Below, in pieces: positions 42,562 through 51,084 of a stretch of DNA of 52,351 bases. Below the pieces are notes generated by a model. It was given only the letters and a program-made list of their open reading frames with translations. It searched no databases and was not told the DNA's origin. Within the stretch, counting starts at the first letter, position 1. The number at the start of each line of letters is the position of its first letter. The position numbers were made by a program, and so were the translations under genes. The stretch covers positions 1 to 52,351 of the forward strand of contig NZ_MUBM01000034.1 of the NCBI RefSeq assembly GCF_002154505.1, given 5' to 3'. The stretch comes from Streptomyces carpinensis. Its GTDB lineage: Bacteria > Actinomycetota > Actinomycetes > Streptomycetales > Streptomycetaceae.

Positions 42562-42950
42562 ACGGCCGGTACAAATCCGAGTAACGGAAAAACCAACAAA
42601 AACGTGAGGCATCAGTCCAGGCCTTGCCATACTGGTTCAATCATCAATACCGTCGTACATCTCACCCGCATCGGTTCGTCCGCACTCGGTTTCAGGGGAG
42701 GGCTTTGAACCGGGACGTTCCGGCGCGGAGCGCGGTAGGGGGGTGCCGTGCTCGGTCGCCGCAAGGGTGACCGGGCCGTGCCGCGCGACCGACTGCCGTT
42801 TCTCGGCAGGCCGGCGAGCTTTACCAGCTCACTCGGCGCGCACGGAGATCAATTCCGTCGTGTTCCGCGTGAGAACCCCCCTTTCGAACCGGATACAGAG
42901 CCGGACCGCCCGGGGGCGGGCGGTCCCGCCGGACGAGAGGGACAAGACTC
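42562..42950. other. promoter/leader region of the glycosyltransferase operon
   Basis: 389 bases without a well-supported gene. The first 100 bases are unusually A/T-rich for this genome (AAAAACCAACAAAAACG) and probably hold the operon promoter. A short open frame (42748-42954) fills the second half and is listed separately. Confidence 0.5.
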
Positions 42951-42954
42951 GTGA
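42748..42954 (+). CDS. possible short leader protein coupled to the first glycosyltransferase
   Basis: 68 codons from GTG 42748 (AGGGGGG just upstream). The TGA overlaps the next start as GTGA, exactly the coupling used by the rest of the operon. The product is charged and Pro/Gly-rich (LGRRKGDRAVPRDRLPFLG...), with no recognised domain. Could be real or a chance frame in GC-rich DNA. Confidence 0.3.
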   Translation: MLGRRKGDRAVPRDRLPFLGRPASFTSSLGAHGDQFRRVPRENPPFEPDTEPDRPGAGGPAGREGQDS

Positions 42955-43772
42955 GCTCCGTTCTCCACCCGCCGTCCTCGGACCGAGATCCGTCCGTCGA
43001 CGCCCAGTACCGGCCGATCTCCTCTCACCTGGCCATCGCGCCGCCGGTGAGCGTGGTGATTCCCGCCATGAATGAGGCGGAGAATCTGCCCTACGTCTTC
43101 AAGACACTTCCGGACTGGTTACACGAAGTCGTTCTTGTGGACGGCAATTCCACCGACGACACCGTCGAAGTGGCCCGTGAGCTGTGGCCGAAGGTGCGGG
43201 TCGTCCCGCAGCAGGGCAAGGGCAAGGGCGACGCACTGATCACCGGATTCGAGGCCTGCACCGGCGACATCATCGTGATGGTCGACGCGGACGGCTCGGC
43301 CGACGGCGGCGAGATCGTCTCCTACGTCTCCGCCCTGGTCTCCGGCGCCGACTTCGCCAAGGGCTCGCGATTCTCCAACGGCGGCGGCACCGACGACATG
43401 ACCTTCATCCGCAAGCTCGGCAACAGGGTGCTGTGCGCGGTGGTCAACCGCAAGTTCGGGGCCCGCTACACCGACCTGTGCTACGGGTACAACGCCTTCT
43501 GGCGGCACTGCCTGGACAAGATCGAGCTGGACTGCACCGGCTTCGAGGTCGAGACGCTGATGAACATCAGAGTGGTCAAGGCCGGACTGAAGGTGCAGGA
43601 GATCCCCAGCTACGAGTACCTGCGCATCCACGGCGCGAGCAATCTGCGCGCCGTGCGGGACGGGCTGCGGGTGCTGAGGGTGATCCTCAAGGAGCACTCC
43701 AACCGGCGTGAGCTGCGCCGGCAGGAACGCCACTCCCCGATGCTCGGCTCGTATCCGGGAGAGGTGTCTTGA
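42951..43772 (+). CDS. GT2 family glycosyltransferase (polyprenyl-phosphate sugar transferase-like)
   Basis: 273 residues, GTG start with AGAGGGA upstream. GT-A fold: SVVIPAMNEAENL, VVLVDGNSTDDTV, GKGKGDALITGFEACTGDIIVMVDADGSADG (DxD), and the C-terminal YGYNAFWR and ETLMNIRVVKAGLKVQEIPSYE. Resembles dolichyl-phosphate mannose synthase-like transferases without membrane helices, which load sugars onto a polyprenyl phosphate. Codon 57 (43119-43121) is TTA, the rare leucine codon read by the bldA tRNA. Its last bases overlap the next gene's TTG start. Confidence 0.92.
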   Translation: MSSVLHPPSSDRDPSVDAQYRPISSHLAIAPPVSVVIPAMNEAENLPYVFKTLPDWLHEVVLVDGNSTDDTVEVARELWPKVRVVPQQGKGKGDALITGFEACTGDIIVMVDADGSADGGEIVSYVSALVSGADFAKGSRFSNGGGTDDMTFIRKLGNRVLCAVVNRKFGARYTDLCYGYNAFWRHCLDKIELDCTGFEVETLMNIRVVKAGLKVQEIPSYEYLRIHGASNLRAVRDGLRVLRVILKEHSNRRELRRQERHSPMLGSYPGEVS

Positions 43773-44767
43773 GCGGTCCCGACATCTCCGTCGTGATCTG
43801 CGTCTACACCGAGGACCGCTGGGAGGACATCCTCGCGGCGGTCTCCTCGGTGCGGGCGCAGTCCCGGCCGGCCCTGGAGACCCTGCTGGTCGTCGACCAC
43901 AACCCGGCGCTGCTGGACCGTCTGACCGGCGAGTACAAGGAGGCCGGGGACGTACGGGTGCTGGCCAACGCCGGCCCCCGCGGCCTGTCCGCCGGCCGCA
44001 ACACCGGCATCGCCGCCTCCCGCGGCGAGGTCATCGCCTTCCTCGACGACGACGCCGTGGCGGAGCGGGACTGGCTGCGCCGCTTCGCCGAGGGGTACGC
44101 GGACCCGCGGGTGATGGCGGTGGGCGGCCGCACCATGCCGATCTGGGCGTCGGGCCGCCGGCCCGCCTGGTTCCCGGAGGAGTTCGACTGGGTGGTGGGC
44201 TGCACCTACAAGGGCCTGCCGCCGGGCCGGGTCCGGGTGCGCAACGTCCTCGGCGGCAACGCCTCCTTCCGGCGCACCGCGTTCGACGCGGCGGGCGGCT
44301 TCGCCACCGGCATCGGCCGCGACGGCGACAAACGCCCGCTGGGCTGCGAGGAGACGGAGCTGTGCATCCGGCTCACCCGGGCCCGGCCGGACGCGGTCCT
44401 GCTGATCGACGACCGCGCGGTCATCCACCACCGGGTGCCCGGCGCCCGCGAGCACTTCCGCTACTTCCGCACCCGCACCTTCGCCGAGGGCCTGTCCAAG
44501 GCACTGGTGGCGCGCAGTGTCGGCGCGGACAAGGGACTGGAGTCGGAGCGCCGCTACACCACCCGAGTGCTGCCCGCCGGGGTGGCCCGCGGGCTGCGCG
44601 ACGTGCTGCTGGCCCGCCCGGGCGGCGCGGGCCGGGCCGGCGCGATCGTCGCCGGCGTGCTCACGGCCGCGGGCGGATACGCCGTCGGCAGCGTCCGGGC
44701 GCGGCGGGGCGGGGCGCGCTTCCGCATCGTGGAGATCACGGACGACGAGGGGGGAAGAGCCGTATGA
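43769..44767 (+). CDS. GT2 family glycosyltransferase
   Basis: 332 residues from a TTG start that overlaps the preceding stop (TTGA), with GGGAGAGG upstream. GT-A motifs: ISVVICVYTEDRWEDI, GPRGLSAGRNTGIAASRGEVIAFLDDDAVAERDWL (DDD metal site), RNVLGGNASFRRTAFDAAGGF and CEETELCIRL, the ED general-base region. A C-terminal extension of about 70 residues (RGLRDVLLARPGGAGRAGAIVAGVLTAAGGYAVGSV) may associate with the membrane. Probably adds a sugar to the lipid-linked repeat unit. The stop overlaps the deacetylase start (ATGA). Confidence 0.92.
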   Translation: MSGPDISVVICVYTEDRWEDILAAVSSVRAQSRPALETLLVVDHNPALLDRLTGEYKEAGDVRVLANAGPRGLSAGRNTGIAASRGEVIAFLDDDAVAERDWLRRFAEGYADPRVMAVGGRTMPIWASGRRPAWFPEEFDWVVGCTYKGLPPGRVRVRNVLGGNASFRRTAFDAAGGFATGIGRDGDKRPLGCEETELCIRLTRARPDAVLLIDDRAVIHHRVPGAREHFRYFRTRTFAEGLSKALVARSVGADKGLESERRYTTRVLPAGVARGLRDVLLARPGGAGRAGAIVAGVLTAAGGYAVGSVRARRGGARFRIVEITDDEGGRAV

Positions 44768-45567
44768 ACGCACCCGTGCCGGTGCTCATGTACCACGCGG
44801 TCGCCCGGGAACCGAACGAGGCCACGCGGGGCCTGTCCGTGTCACCGGAGGCGTTCGCGGAGCAGATGGCGGTGCTGGAGGACCTGGACCACCATCCGGT
44901 CACCACCGCCGAACTGGCCGCCCACTGGCGTGCGCGGACCGCCTCGGCGCTGCCCGGGAACCCGGTGCTGATCACCTTCGACGACGGCTACGAGGGCGTG
45001 CACCGGCACGCCCTGCCGGTGCTGGCCAAGCACGCGTTTCCGGCCACGCTGTTCGTCTCCACGGGCTGGATCCGGGGCGCGTACGACATGGGCGGCGGCC
45101 TGGACACCATGCTGGACTGGGACCAGGTGCGCGAGCTGGCGGCGGGCGGCGTCGAGATCGGCGGGCACAGCCACACCCATCCGGAGCTCGACCAGCTCGA
45201 CGACGACACGCTGTGGTCGGAGCTGATCCGGTGCAAGGACATCGTCGCCGGCGAACTGGGCACCGTGCCCCTCTCCTTCGCCTACCCCTACGGCTACTCC
45301 AGCCGCCGGGTGCGCGCACGGGTGCGGGCGGCCGGCTTCGCGCAGGCGCTCGCCGTGGGCAACGGCCTGGCCCGCCGCGTCCAGGGCCCGTACGCCCTGC
45401 ATCGGCTCACCGTGCGCCGCTCCACGACCACCGAGGAGTTCGAACGGCTCGTCCAGGGCCGCGCGATCGCCCGGAACTTCGCCAGGGACCGTGCCCTCAC
45501 CAAGGGCTACGCCATGGTCCGCAGAGCCCGACAGGTCCGCCGGAAGGCCATCCGTACCCGTGTCTGA
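44764..45567 (+). CDS. polysaccharide deacetylase (NodB/CE4 family)
   Basis: 267 residues. NodB motifs: VPVLMYHAV at the start, TFDDGYEGVHRHALPVL (motif 1, catalytic Asp and metal Asp), GGHSHTHPELDQL (motif 2, H-x3-H), FAYPYGYSSRRVRARVRAAGF (motif 3). Removes acetyl groups from N-acetylated sugars using a divalent metal. No signal peptide is visible, so it may act on cytoplasmic lipid-linked intermediates or be exported otherwise. Overlaps the genes on both sides, so tightly coupled in the operon. Confidence 0.93.
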   Translation: MNAPVPVLMYHAVAREPNEATRGLSVSPEAFAEQMAVLEDLDHHPVTTAELAAHWRARTASALPGNPVLITFDDGYEGVHRHALPVLAKHAFPATLFVSTGWIRGAYDMGGGLDTMLDWDQVRELAAGGVEIGGHSHTHPELDQLDDDTLWSELIRCKDIVAGELGTVPLSFAYPYGYSSRRVRARVRAAGFAQALAVGNGLARRVQGPYALHRLTVRRSTTTEEFERLVQGRAIARNFARDRALTKGYAMVRRARQVRRKAIRTRV

Positions 45568-48500
45568 CACCACGACCACCACCGAGGCGTCGGCCACCGA
45601 ACCCGAGGCGTCCGAGCGGCCGGGACGCCGGCTGCGCCTGCCCGGAAGGGGCCGGTCCGCCGGCGGCAACCAGCTGTTCCGCAACGCCTACGCGCTGATG
45701 CTCAACACCGGGATCTCCGCGGTGCTGGGCCTCGGCTTCTGGCTGGTCGCCGCCCGCTACTACTCCGACTCCGCCGTCGGCCAGGGATCGGCCGCGATCG
45801 CCGCCATGAAGTTCCTCGCCGGACTGACCGCGGTGACGCTCACCGGCGCCCTGGCCCGCTTCATCCCGGTCTCCGGGCGCGCCACCGGGCCGCTGATCGC
45901 CCGTACGTACGTGGGCAGTTCGCTGATCGTGGCGTGCGCGGCCGCGGTCTTCCTGCTCACGCTCGACACATGGGGACCGTCGTACCGCTTCCTGCACGGG
46001 CTCGTCCACGGGCTCGGCTTCATCGCGGTCGTGATGGCCTGGAACCTGCTCACCCTGCAGGACGGGGTGCTGACCGGGCTGCGCAGCGCGCCCTGGGTGC
46101 CGGTCGGCAACACCGTGTTCTCGGCGGTGAAGCTGGCGCTGCTGGTGGGATTCGCCGCCGCGATCCCCACGACCGGCGTGTTCGTCTCCTGGGGCCTGGC
46201 GATCGCCACCTCGATCGTGCCGCTGGGCTGGCTGGTGTTCCGGCGGCTGGTGCCCCGGCACGTGACGGCCACCGAGGACCGCGCCAAGCCGCCGACGACG
46301 AAGGAACTCGGGCGCTTCCTCGCGGGCGACTACACCGGCTCGCTGTTCTCGCTGGCCGTGGTCTACCTCGTGCCGGTGATCATCGCCTCGCGGGTCAGCT
46401 CCGAGGACAACGCCTACTTCTACATCACCACCACCATCGGCGGAACGGTCAACCTGCTCGCCATCAACATGGGTGCCTCACTCACCGTGGAGGGCTCCCA
46501 CGATCCGGCGAGGCTGGCCGCCAACACCCGGGCGGCGCTGAAGCGGATGGCCCGGATCATGGTGCCGATCTGCGGTCTGCTGTTCCTGCTTGCGCCGCAG
46601 ATCCTCCACGTCTTCGGCGACGGCTACGCGCACGCCGCCACCCCCCTGCTGCGCTGGTTCGCCGTGGGCGCGCTGCTGCGGGTCGTGATGGAGACGTACT
46701 TCGCGGTGCTGCGCGCGCAGAGCCGCACCTCCGGGCTCGCCTGGCTGCAGGGCCTGCTGTGCGTGCTGGTGCTCGGACTGACGCTGCTGCTGCTGCCCCG
46801 GATGGGGCTGACCGGTGCCGGCGTCGCGGAGATCTCCAGTCTCGCCGTGATCGTCGCGATCGCCGCGCCCAAGCTGTTCCGGACCGTCCGTGCCGCACCG
46901 GCCGCCGCCGTCCCCGAGGACGCGGCACCCGACGGGGACCTCGCCGACCTGGGGGCGGGCGAGGTCCCCGCCCGGCCCGAACCGCACCGGCGGCCCGCGT
47001 GGGCGCTGGAGTCCGACACGCTCGCCCTGGGCATTCACGTCGACTTCGACCACGTGGAACGCCGGCCCGACGTACGTCCCGGACCGGGCACCCCGCCCGC
47101 GGGCACCGCCGTGGCAGGACCGGAGGGGCCGCAGGCGTGGGCGCGCGGGCCCCGGCGGCGGGAGACCCTCGGGCTGCCCGTCGAAGAACGGCGACCCGGC
47201 TCGGAGGCCTCGCTGGGGCCGGCCGACCGGGAGGTGGACGCGCCGTTCGGGACCGACGAGCGGGCGGTCGTGCCCCACGCGCCGTTCACCACCGGGGAGC
47301 GGCCCGTCGTGCCGGAGGTTGCGGCTGCGGAGGAGGAGGCCGGCCCGGCGACGGCAGGGCCGGCTGCGGCCGAGGCGGGGAACGCCCTTCGCGCGGGGCC
47401 CGAGGCGCCGCCTGCCGACGCGCCGCCGCGCTCCTTGCGCGAGCGCCTGGCGCCCACCCGGCCCGGGGTCGTCCTCGGCTGTCTGCTGACCGCCGCGCTG
47501 CTGCTGTACTGGGTGCCCGCGCTGCGGCTCGACGACTCCGCCCTGGACCGGATGGGCGGGCTCGGCCTGATCTCGGTGCTGCCGCTGCCGACGCTGGTCG
47601 GCGCGGCACTGCTGATCACGGTGTTCGCCGCGCTGCTCTGGCTGCGCCGCGAGCACCGGGCGCTGCTGCTGCTCACCCTGCTCGCGACGGTCGTCTCCCT
47701 GCACGCGCTGCCCGCGGTCGTCGAGACCGAGCCGCGGTTCGCCACGGCCTGGCAGCACCTGGGATTCATCGACTACATCGACCGCACCGGGGCGGCCGTA
47801 CCGGACCTGGACGCGCGCTGGAGCTGGCCGGGCTTCTTCGCCGTGGCCGCGTTCGTCGCCCGGGCCTGCGGGCTCAGCGACTTCACCGAGGTCATCCGCT
47901 GGTGGCCGCTGACCGTCCAGCTCCTCTACCTGGCGCCGATGTTCCTGCTCACCCGCTCGCTGCGGGCGAGCTGGCGGGCCCGGTGGACCGGAGTGTGGAT
48001 CTTCGTGCTCAGCGGCTGGGTGGGGCAGGACTACTTCTCCCCGCAGGGCTTCACCTATCTGCTGTACCTGGCCTTCGTGGCGATCCTCCTGGTCTGGTTC
48101 CGGGCGCCGCGCGTGATCTGGACCAAGGCGCGCCCGGGCGAGGCGGAGGTCGAGCCGGCGAACCGGCGGCAGCGGGCCGTGCTGCTCATGGTGGTGATCG
48201 GCCTGTTCGCCGCCAGCGTCCCGGCCCACCAGCTCACGCCGTTCGTGATGCTGGGCGTGCTGGCCGTCCTCGTCCTGGTCGGCCGGTCCGAACTGCGCGG
48301 CCTGCCGATCCTGTTCGCGGTGCTGGTGGCGTTCTGGCTGGGCTTCATGGCCGAGCCGTACTGGTCCGGGCACTTCGACGAGCTGTTCGGCGGGGTCGGC
48401 GGGGTCGGCAGCAACGTGTCGACGTCCGTCTCCGGCCGGATCCAGGGCGGCGACTCCACGCACAAACTGGTGCTGTACACGCGGGTGCTGCTGGCCGGGG

Positions 48501-49468
48501 CGATCATGCTGTTCGCCTGCTGGGGCTGGTGGCGGCGGCGCGAGCACAAGTACCGGGAGCGGTCGCTGCTGGTGCTGGCCTTCGTGCCGTTCCTCGGCTT
48601 CGGCATGCAGTCCTACGGCGGCGAGATGGCGCTGCGCGTCTTCATGTTCGCCCTGCCCGGGGCCGCTCTGCTCGCGGCCCTCGCGCTGTTCCCGCGCGCC
48701 GGGGTCACCGCCCGGGAACGCGAGAAGGACCGGGTGAGCCTGGCGCCGGTCGCGGCGCTGCTCGCCGGGCTACTGCTCATGGGCGGCTTCCTGGTGGCGC
48801 GCTGGGGCAATGAGCCGTTCGAGCGGATCCGGCCCGGCGAGGTCACGGCCATGGACTACGTGTACGCCCACGACCGGCCGACCGTAAGGCTGCTGTGGCT
48901 GAGCAACGACCCGGTCACCGACGTCACCCCGGCCATGCCGTGGGGCGCGCGGGACATGGAGCGCGTCAACTACGTGCCGGCCCTGGCACCGACCGACCCG
49001 GTGCTGGTGTCCGGCCTGGTCAAGGCACTCAAGGACGCGGGCCCCAACTCGTATCTGATGATCAACAAGAGTCAGGTCACCTATCTCCGGATGGACGTCG
49101 GCTACTCGGCCACCTGGCCGTCGCGGCTCGTCGAGAACCTGGACAACCGGCAGGAGCTGAAGAAGGTCCTCACCAACGACGACGCGACCCTGTACACGCT
49201 GCGCAAGCAGCCCGCGGGGCCGGTGCCGAAACCGGATCCGGGGCCGATCGGACCGAAGGTGACCTGGACGCCGTGGTCGGTGGTCGGCGGACTCGCGGCA
49301 CTCGCCCTGGTCGTGATGCTCACCGCCCGGGAGATCGTCCGGGTCGCGATGCGGCCGAGCGTGCGCCAACTGCGGTGGCTCCAGGGAAGCTTCTGGTTCT
49401 CGCTGCCGCTGCTGGCGGTGCTGCTCGCCTCGCTGGTGCAGCGGTTCATGACGATGGGGAAGGGCTGA
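45560..49468 (+). CDS. fusion of a polysaccharide flippase and a second polytopic membrane module
   Basis: 1302 residues, GTG start overlapping the deacetylase end by 8 bases. Residues about 40-443 form a 12-14-helix MATE/Wzx-type flippase (NAYALMLNTGISAVLGLGFWLVAARYY; LGRFLAGDYTGSLFSLAVVYLVPVI). Residues 443-633 are a hydrophilic Pro/Glu/Arg-rich linker. From about 633 to 1085 another 10 or so helices follow, with DLDARWSWPGFFAVAAF, WVGQDYFSPQGFTYLLYL and NRRQRAVLLMVVIGLFAASVPAHQLTPFVMLGVL, resembling GT-C or polymerase-type proteins. A soluble domain of about 140 residues and two final helices end the protein. It should translocate lipid-linked oligosaccharide and may polymerise or modify it. 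Confidence 0.85.
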   Translation: MSDTTTTTEASATEPEASERPGRRLRLPGRGRSAGGNQLFRNAYALMLNTGISAVLGLGFWLVAARYYSDSAVGQGSAAIAAMKFLAGLTAVTLTGALARFIPVSGRATGPLIARTYVGSSLIVACAAAVFLLTLDTWGPSYRFLHGLVHGLGFIAVVMAWNLLTLQDGVLTGLRSAPWVPVGNTVFSAVKLALLVGFAAAIPTTGVFVSWGLAIATSIVPLGWLVFRRLVPRHVTATEDRAKPPTTKELGRFLAGDYTGSLFSLAVVYLVPVIIASRVSSEDNAYFYITTTIGGTVNLLAINMGASLTVEGSHDPARLAANTRAALKRMARIMVPICGLLFLLAPQILHVFGDGYAHAATPLLRWFAVGALLRVVMETYFAVLRAQSRTSGLAWLQGLLCVLVLGLTLLLLPRMGLTGAGVAEISSLAVIVAIAAPKLFRTVRAAPAAAVPEDAAPDGDLADLGAGEVPARPEPHRRPAWALESDTLALGIHVDFDHVERRPDVRPGPGTPPAGTAVAGPEGPQAWARGPRRRETLGLPVEERRPGSEASLGPADREVDAPFGTDERAVVPHAPFTTGERPVVPEVAAAEEEAGPATAGPAAAEAGNALRAGPEAPPADAPPRSLRERLAPTRPGVVLGCLLTAALLLYWVPALRLDDSALDRMGGLGLISVLPLPTLVGAALLITVFAALLWLRREHRALLLLTLLATVVSLHALPAVVETEPRFATAWQHLGFIDYIDRTGAAVPDLDARWSWPGFFAVAAFVARACGLSDFTEVIRWWPLTVQLLYLAPMFLLTRSLRASWRARWTGVWIFVLSGWVGQDYFSPQGFTYLLYLAFVAILLVWFRAPRVIWTKARPGEAEVEPANRRQRAVLLMVVIGLFAASVPAHQLTPFVMLGVLAVLVLVGRSELRGLPILFAVLVAFWLGFMAEPYWSGHFDELFGGVGGVGSNVSTSVSGRIQGGDSTHKLVLYTRVLLAGAIMLFACWGWWRRREHKYRERSLLVLAFVPFLGFGMQSYGGEMALRVFMFALPGAALLAALALFPRAGVTAREREKDRVSLAPVAALLAGLLLMGGFLVARWGNEPFERIRPGEVTAMDYVYAHDRPTVRLLWLSNDPVTDVTPAMPWGARDMERVNYVPALAPTDPVLVSGLVKALKDAGPNSYLMINKSQVTYLRMDVGYSATWPSRLVENLDNRQELKKVLTNDDATLYTLRKQPAGPVPKPDPGPIGPKVTWTPWSVVGGLAALALVVMLTAREIVRVAMRPSVRQLRWLQGSFWFSLPLLAVLLASLVQRFMTMGKG

Positions 49469-49487
49469 GCGGCCGGCACGGCGGCTG

Positions 49488-49527
49488 GTGAAGTGGCTCG
49501 GACGGTCTACCGTTCGAGCCACTTCAC
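49488..49527. terminator. bidirectional terminator between the fusion gene and the GH39-like gene
   Basis: GTGAAGTGGCTCG (49488-49500) pairs perfectly with CGAGCCACTTCAC (49515-49527). The loop can form a further CGGT/ACCG stem. The right arm is also the last codons (VKWLER) of the leftward glycoside hydrolase. Confidence 0.8.
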
Positions 49528-50928
49528 TTCGTACGCCCCCATGTCGAACCGCCTGCCGTCGACCTGTGCGCTGATCGGCCGGTTCAGGGTGTTGACCACC
49601 AGGACGGTCTTCGCGCTCGCCAGGACAGCCACGTTGGGCACGTCGTCCGGCGCGACGGACACCGTCTCGTACCTCGTGCCGGGCGGGAAGGCCCGGTCGA
49701 AGCGGGAGAGCAGGTCGTACATGGGCAGCGCCCGGCCGCCGGCGGCGGTGCCGGTGGGCGTCCACAGGCAGCCGGGGCAGCCCCTGCCGTTCTCCTCCTC
49801 CGGGTTCCAGTAGAAGCCGGAGGAGGCGCCGCCCCTGACCATGGCGATCAGGCCGGTGGCCTGGACGGCGACGCGGTGCGCCTCGGACCAGCCCTTGCGG
49901 TCGTCGTTGCCGTCGGCCGGCTCGACGTAGTACTCGGCCCACCACAGCGGCAGACCGTGGGTCTGCTGCCGCACCCACCGGCCGACCGCCGTCAGCTTGT
50001 CGGTGGCGGCGAACTCGTCGGGCAGCAGGTCGTCGTCCTTGGTGTAGCTGGAGCCGTCGACGACCACGAAGTCCGCGCCCGCCTTGTGCGTGTTCCAGTA
50101 GGCGAAGGCGTCCAGGACCCGCTGGTCCATGGCCCCCCAAGTGCCGCGCAGGGTGGCCGAGGCGTTCTCCTTCTGCCGCGGGTCGACGCTGTCCATGACG
50201 AGGTAGGGACCGCCCACCATGATCTTGGGATCGACCTTCTTGAGCGCCTTGTAGACCAGGTTGTAGAGCTCGGTGTAGCCCTCGTAGTCCCAGCGGGCCC
50301 TGGCGTTGTTCCAGAAGCCCTTGAACTCGTTCCAGACCAGGAAGTGGCGTACGTCCGGGTAGCGCTTGGCGACCGTCGCGGCGAGCGCTGCGTAGTCCCT
50401 GAAGTGGTCGGGCGTCGGGGCGGTCTCCAGGGCGGCCTGGCTCCAGTCGGTGTTGTCGGCACCGGCCCTGCCGCCCTTCATCCAGTCGGGGGCGCAGCAC
50501 AGGGTGATCACCGGGATGCCGCCCGACCTGCGCACGAAGTCGATCCGGCGGTCCAGCGCGGCGAAGTCGTAACGCCCCTTCACCGGCTCGGGGTTGTCGG
50601 CGCCCCAGCCCATGATCGCCTGGTTCTGCGGAGACCCGCCGCCCTTCGACAGCAGCCCCTCGACGCGGGCCGTGGCGGCGGCGCTGCCCTCGTCGGCGCT
50701 GAACTGGGTGTGGGTGAATCCCCAGCCGACGTCCGGCTCGTCCGCGTCCCGGGGGGTCGCGGGCGTGCCGTGCACCTTGTCGCCGTCGCGCGTGGCTCCC
50801 TCGCTGCTCGCGCCGCCGGGCAGCGCGTTGACCAGGGCCACCACCAGGGCCAGGACGGCCGCACCGACGCCGAGCAGCGCGGTGAGCCGCCACCGCCCCG
50901 CCCCCGAATTCCACCCATGACGTCCCAT
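49507..50928 (-). CDS. membrane-anchored GH39-like glycoside hydrolase
   Basis: 473 residues, ATG at 50928 (TTG at 50937 possible). A single N-terminal helix (LTALLGVGAAVLALVVALVNAL) anchors or exports it. The rest is a clan GH-A (beta/alpha)8 barrel with acid/base Glu201 in HFLVWNEFKGFW and probable nucleophile Glu332 in LPLWWAEYYVEP. GFYWNPEEENGRGCPGCLW near the C-terminus adds a paired-cysteine loop. In other bacteria a GH39 enzyme (PslG) is part of an exopolysaccharide machine and trims the polymer; its position suggests the same here. Confidence 0.86.
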   Translation of the reverse strand: MGRHGWNSGAGRWRLTALLGVGAAVLALVVALVNALPGGASSEGATRDGDKVHGTPATPRDADEPDVGWGFTHTQFSADEGSAAATARVEGLLSKGGGSPQNQAIMGWGADNPEPVKGRYDFAALDRRIDFVRRSGGIPVITLCCAPDWMKGGRAGADNTDWSQAALETAPTPDHFRDYAALAATVAKRYPDVRHFLVWNEFKGFWNNARARWDYEGYTELYNLVYKALKKVDPKIMVGGPYLVMDSVDPRQKENASATLRGTWGAMDQRVLDAFAYWNTHKAGADFVVVDGSSYTKDDDLLPDEFAATDKLTAVGRWVRQQTHGLPLWWAEYYVEPADGNDDRKGWSEAHRVAVQATGLIAMVRGGASSGFYWNPEEENGRGCPGCLWTPTGTAAGGRALPMYDLLSRFDRAFPPGTRYETVSVAPDDVPNVAVLASAKTVLVVNTLNRPISAQVDGRRFDMGAYEVKWLER

Positions 50929-51084
50929 CAAGGACAACAGTAAGGGCGGAATTCACCCCTCCGGGAGGGTTTTGGGCAGCTCGTGGCACAGGTCCGGGCA
51001 GGCCCGGTCCGACGGGGCACCGACACATGACGCGCGCGCCGGAAACGGGGTGCGCACGGCGGTCCCGTGGCGGATCATGGCGGC

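Noticed and set aside
45934..48813. 959-codon plus-strand frame inside the flippase fusion gene
   Set aside because: Out-of-frame translation dominated by Arg, Gly and Ala; the fusion protein frame shows clear membrane helices.
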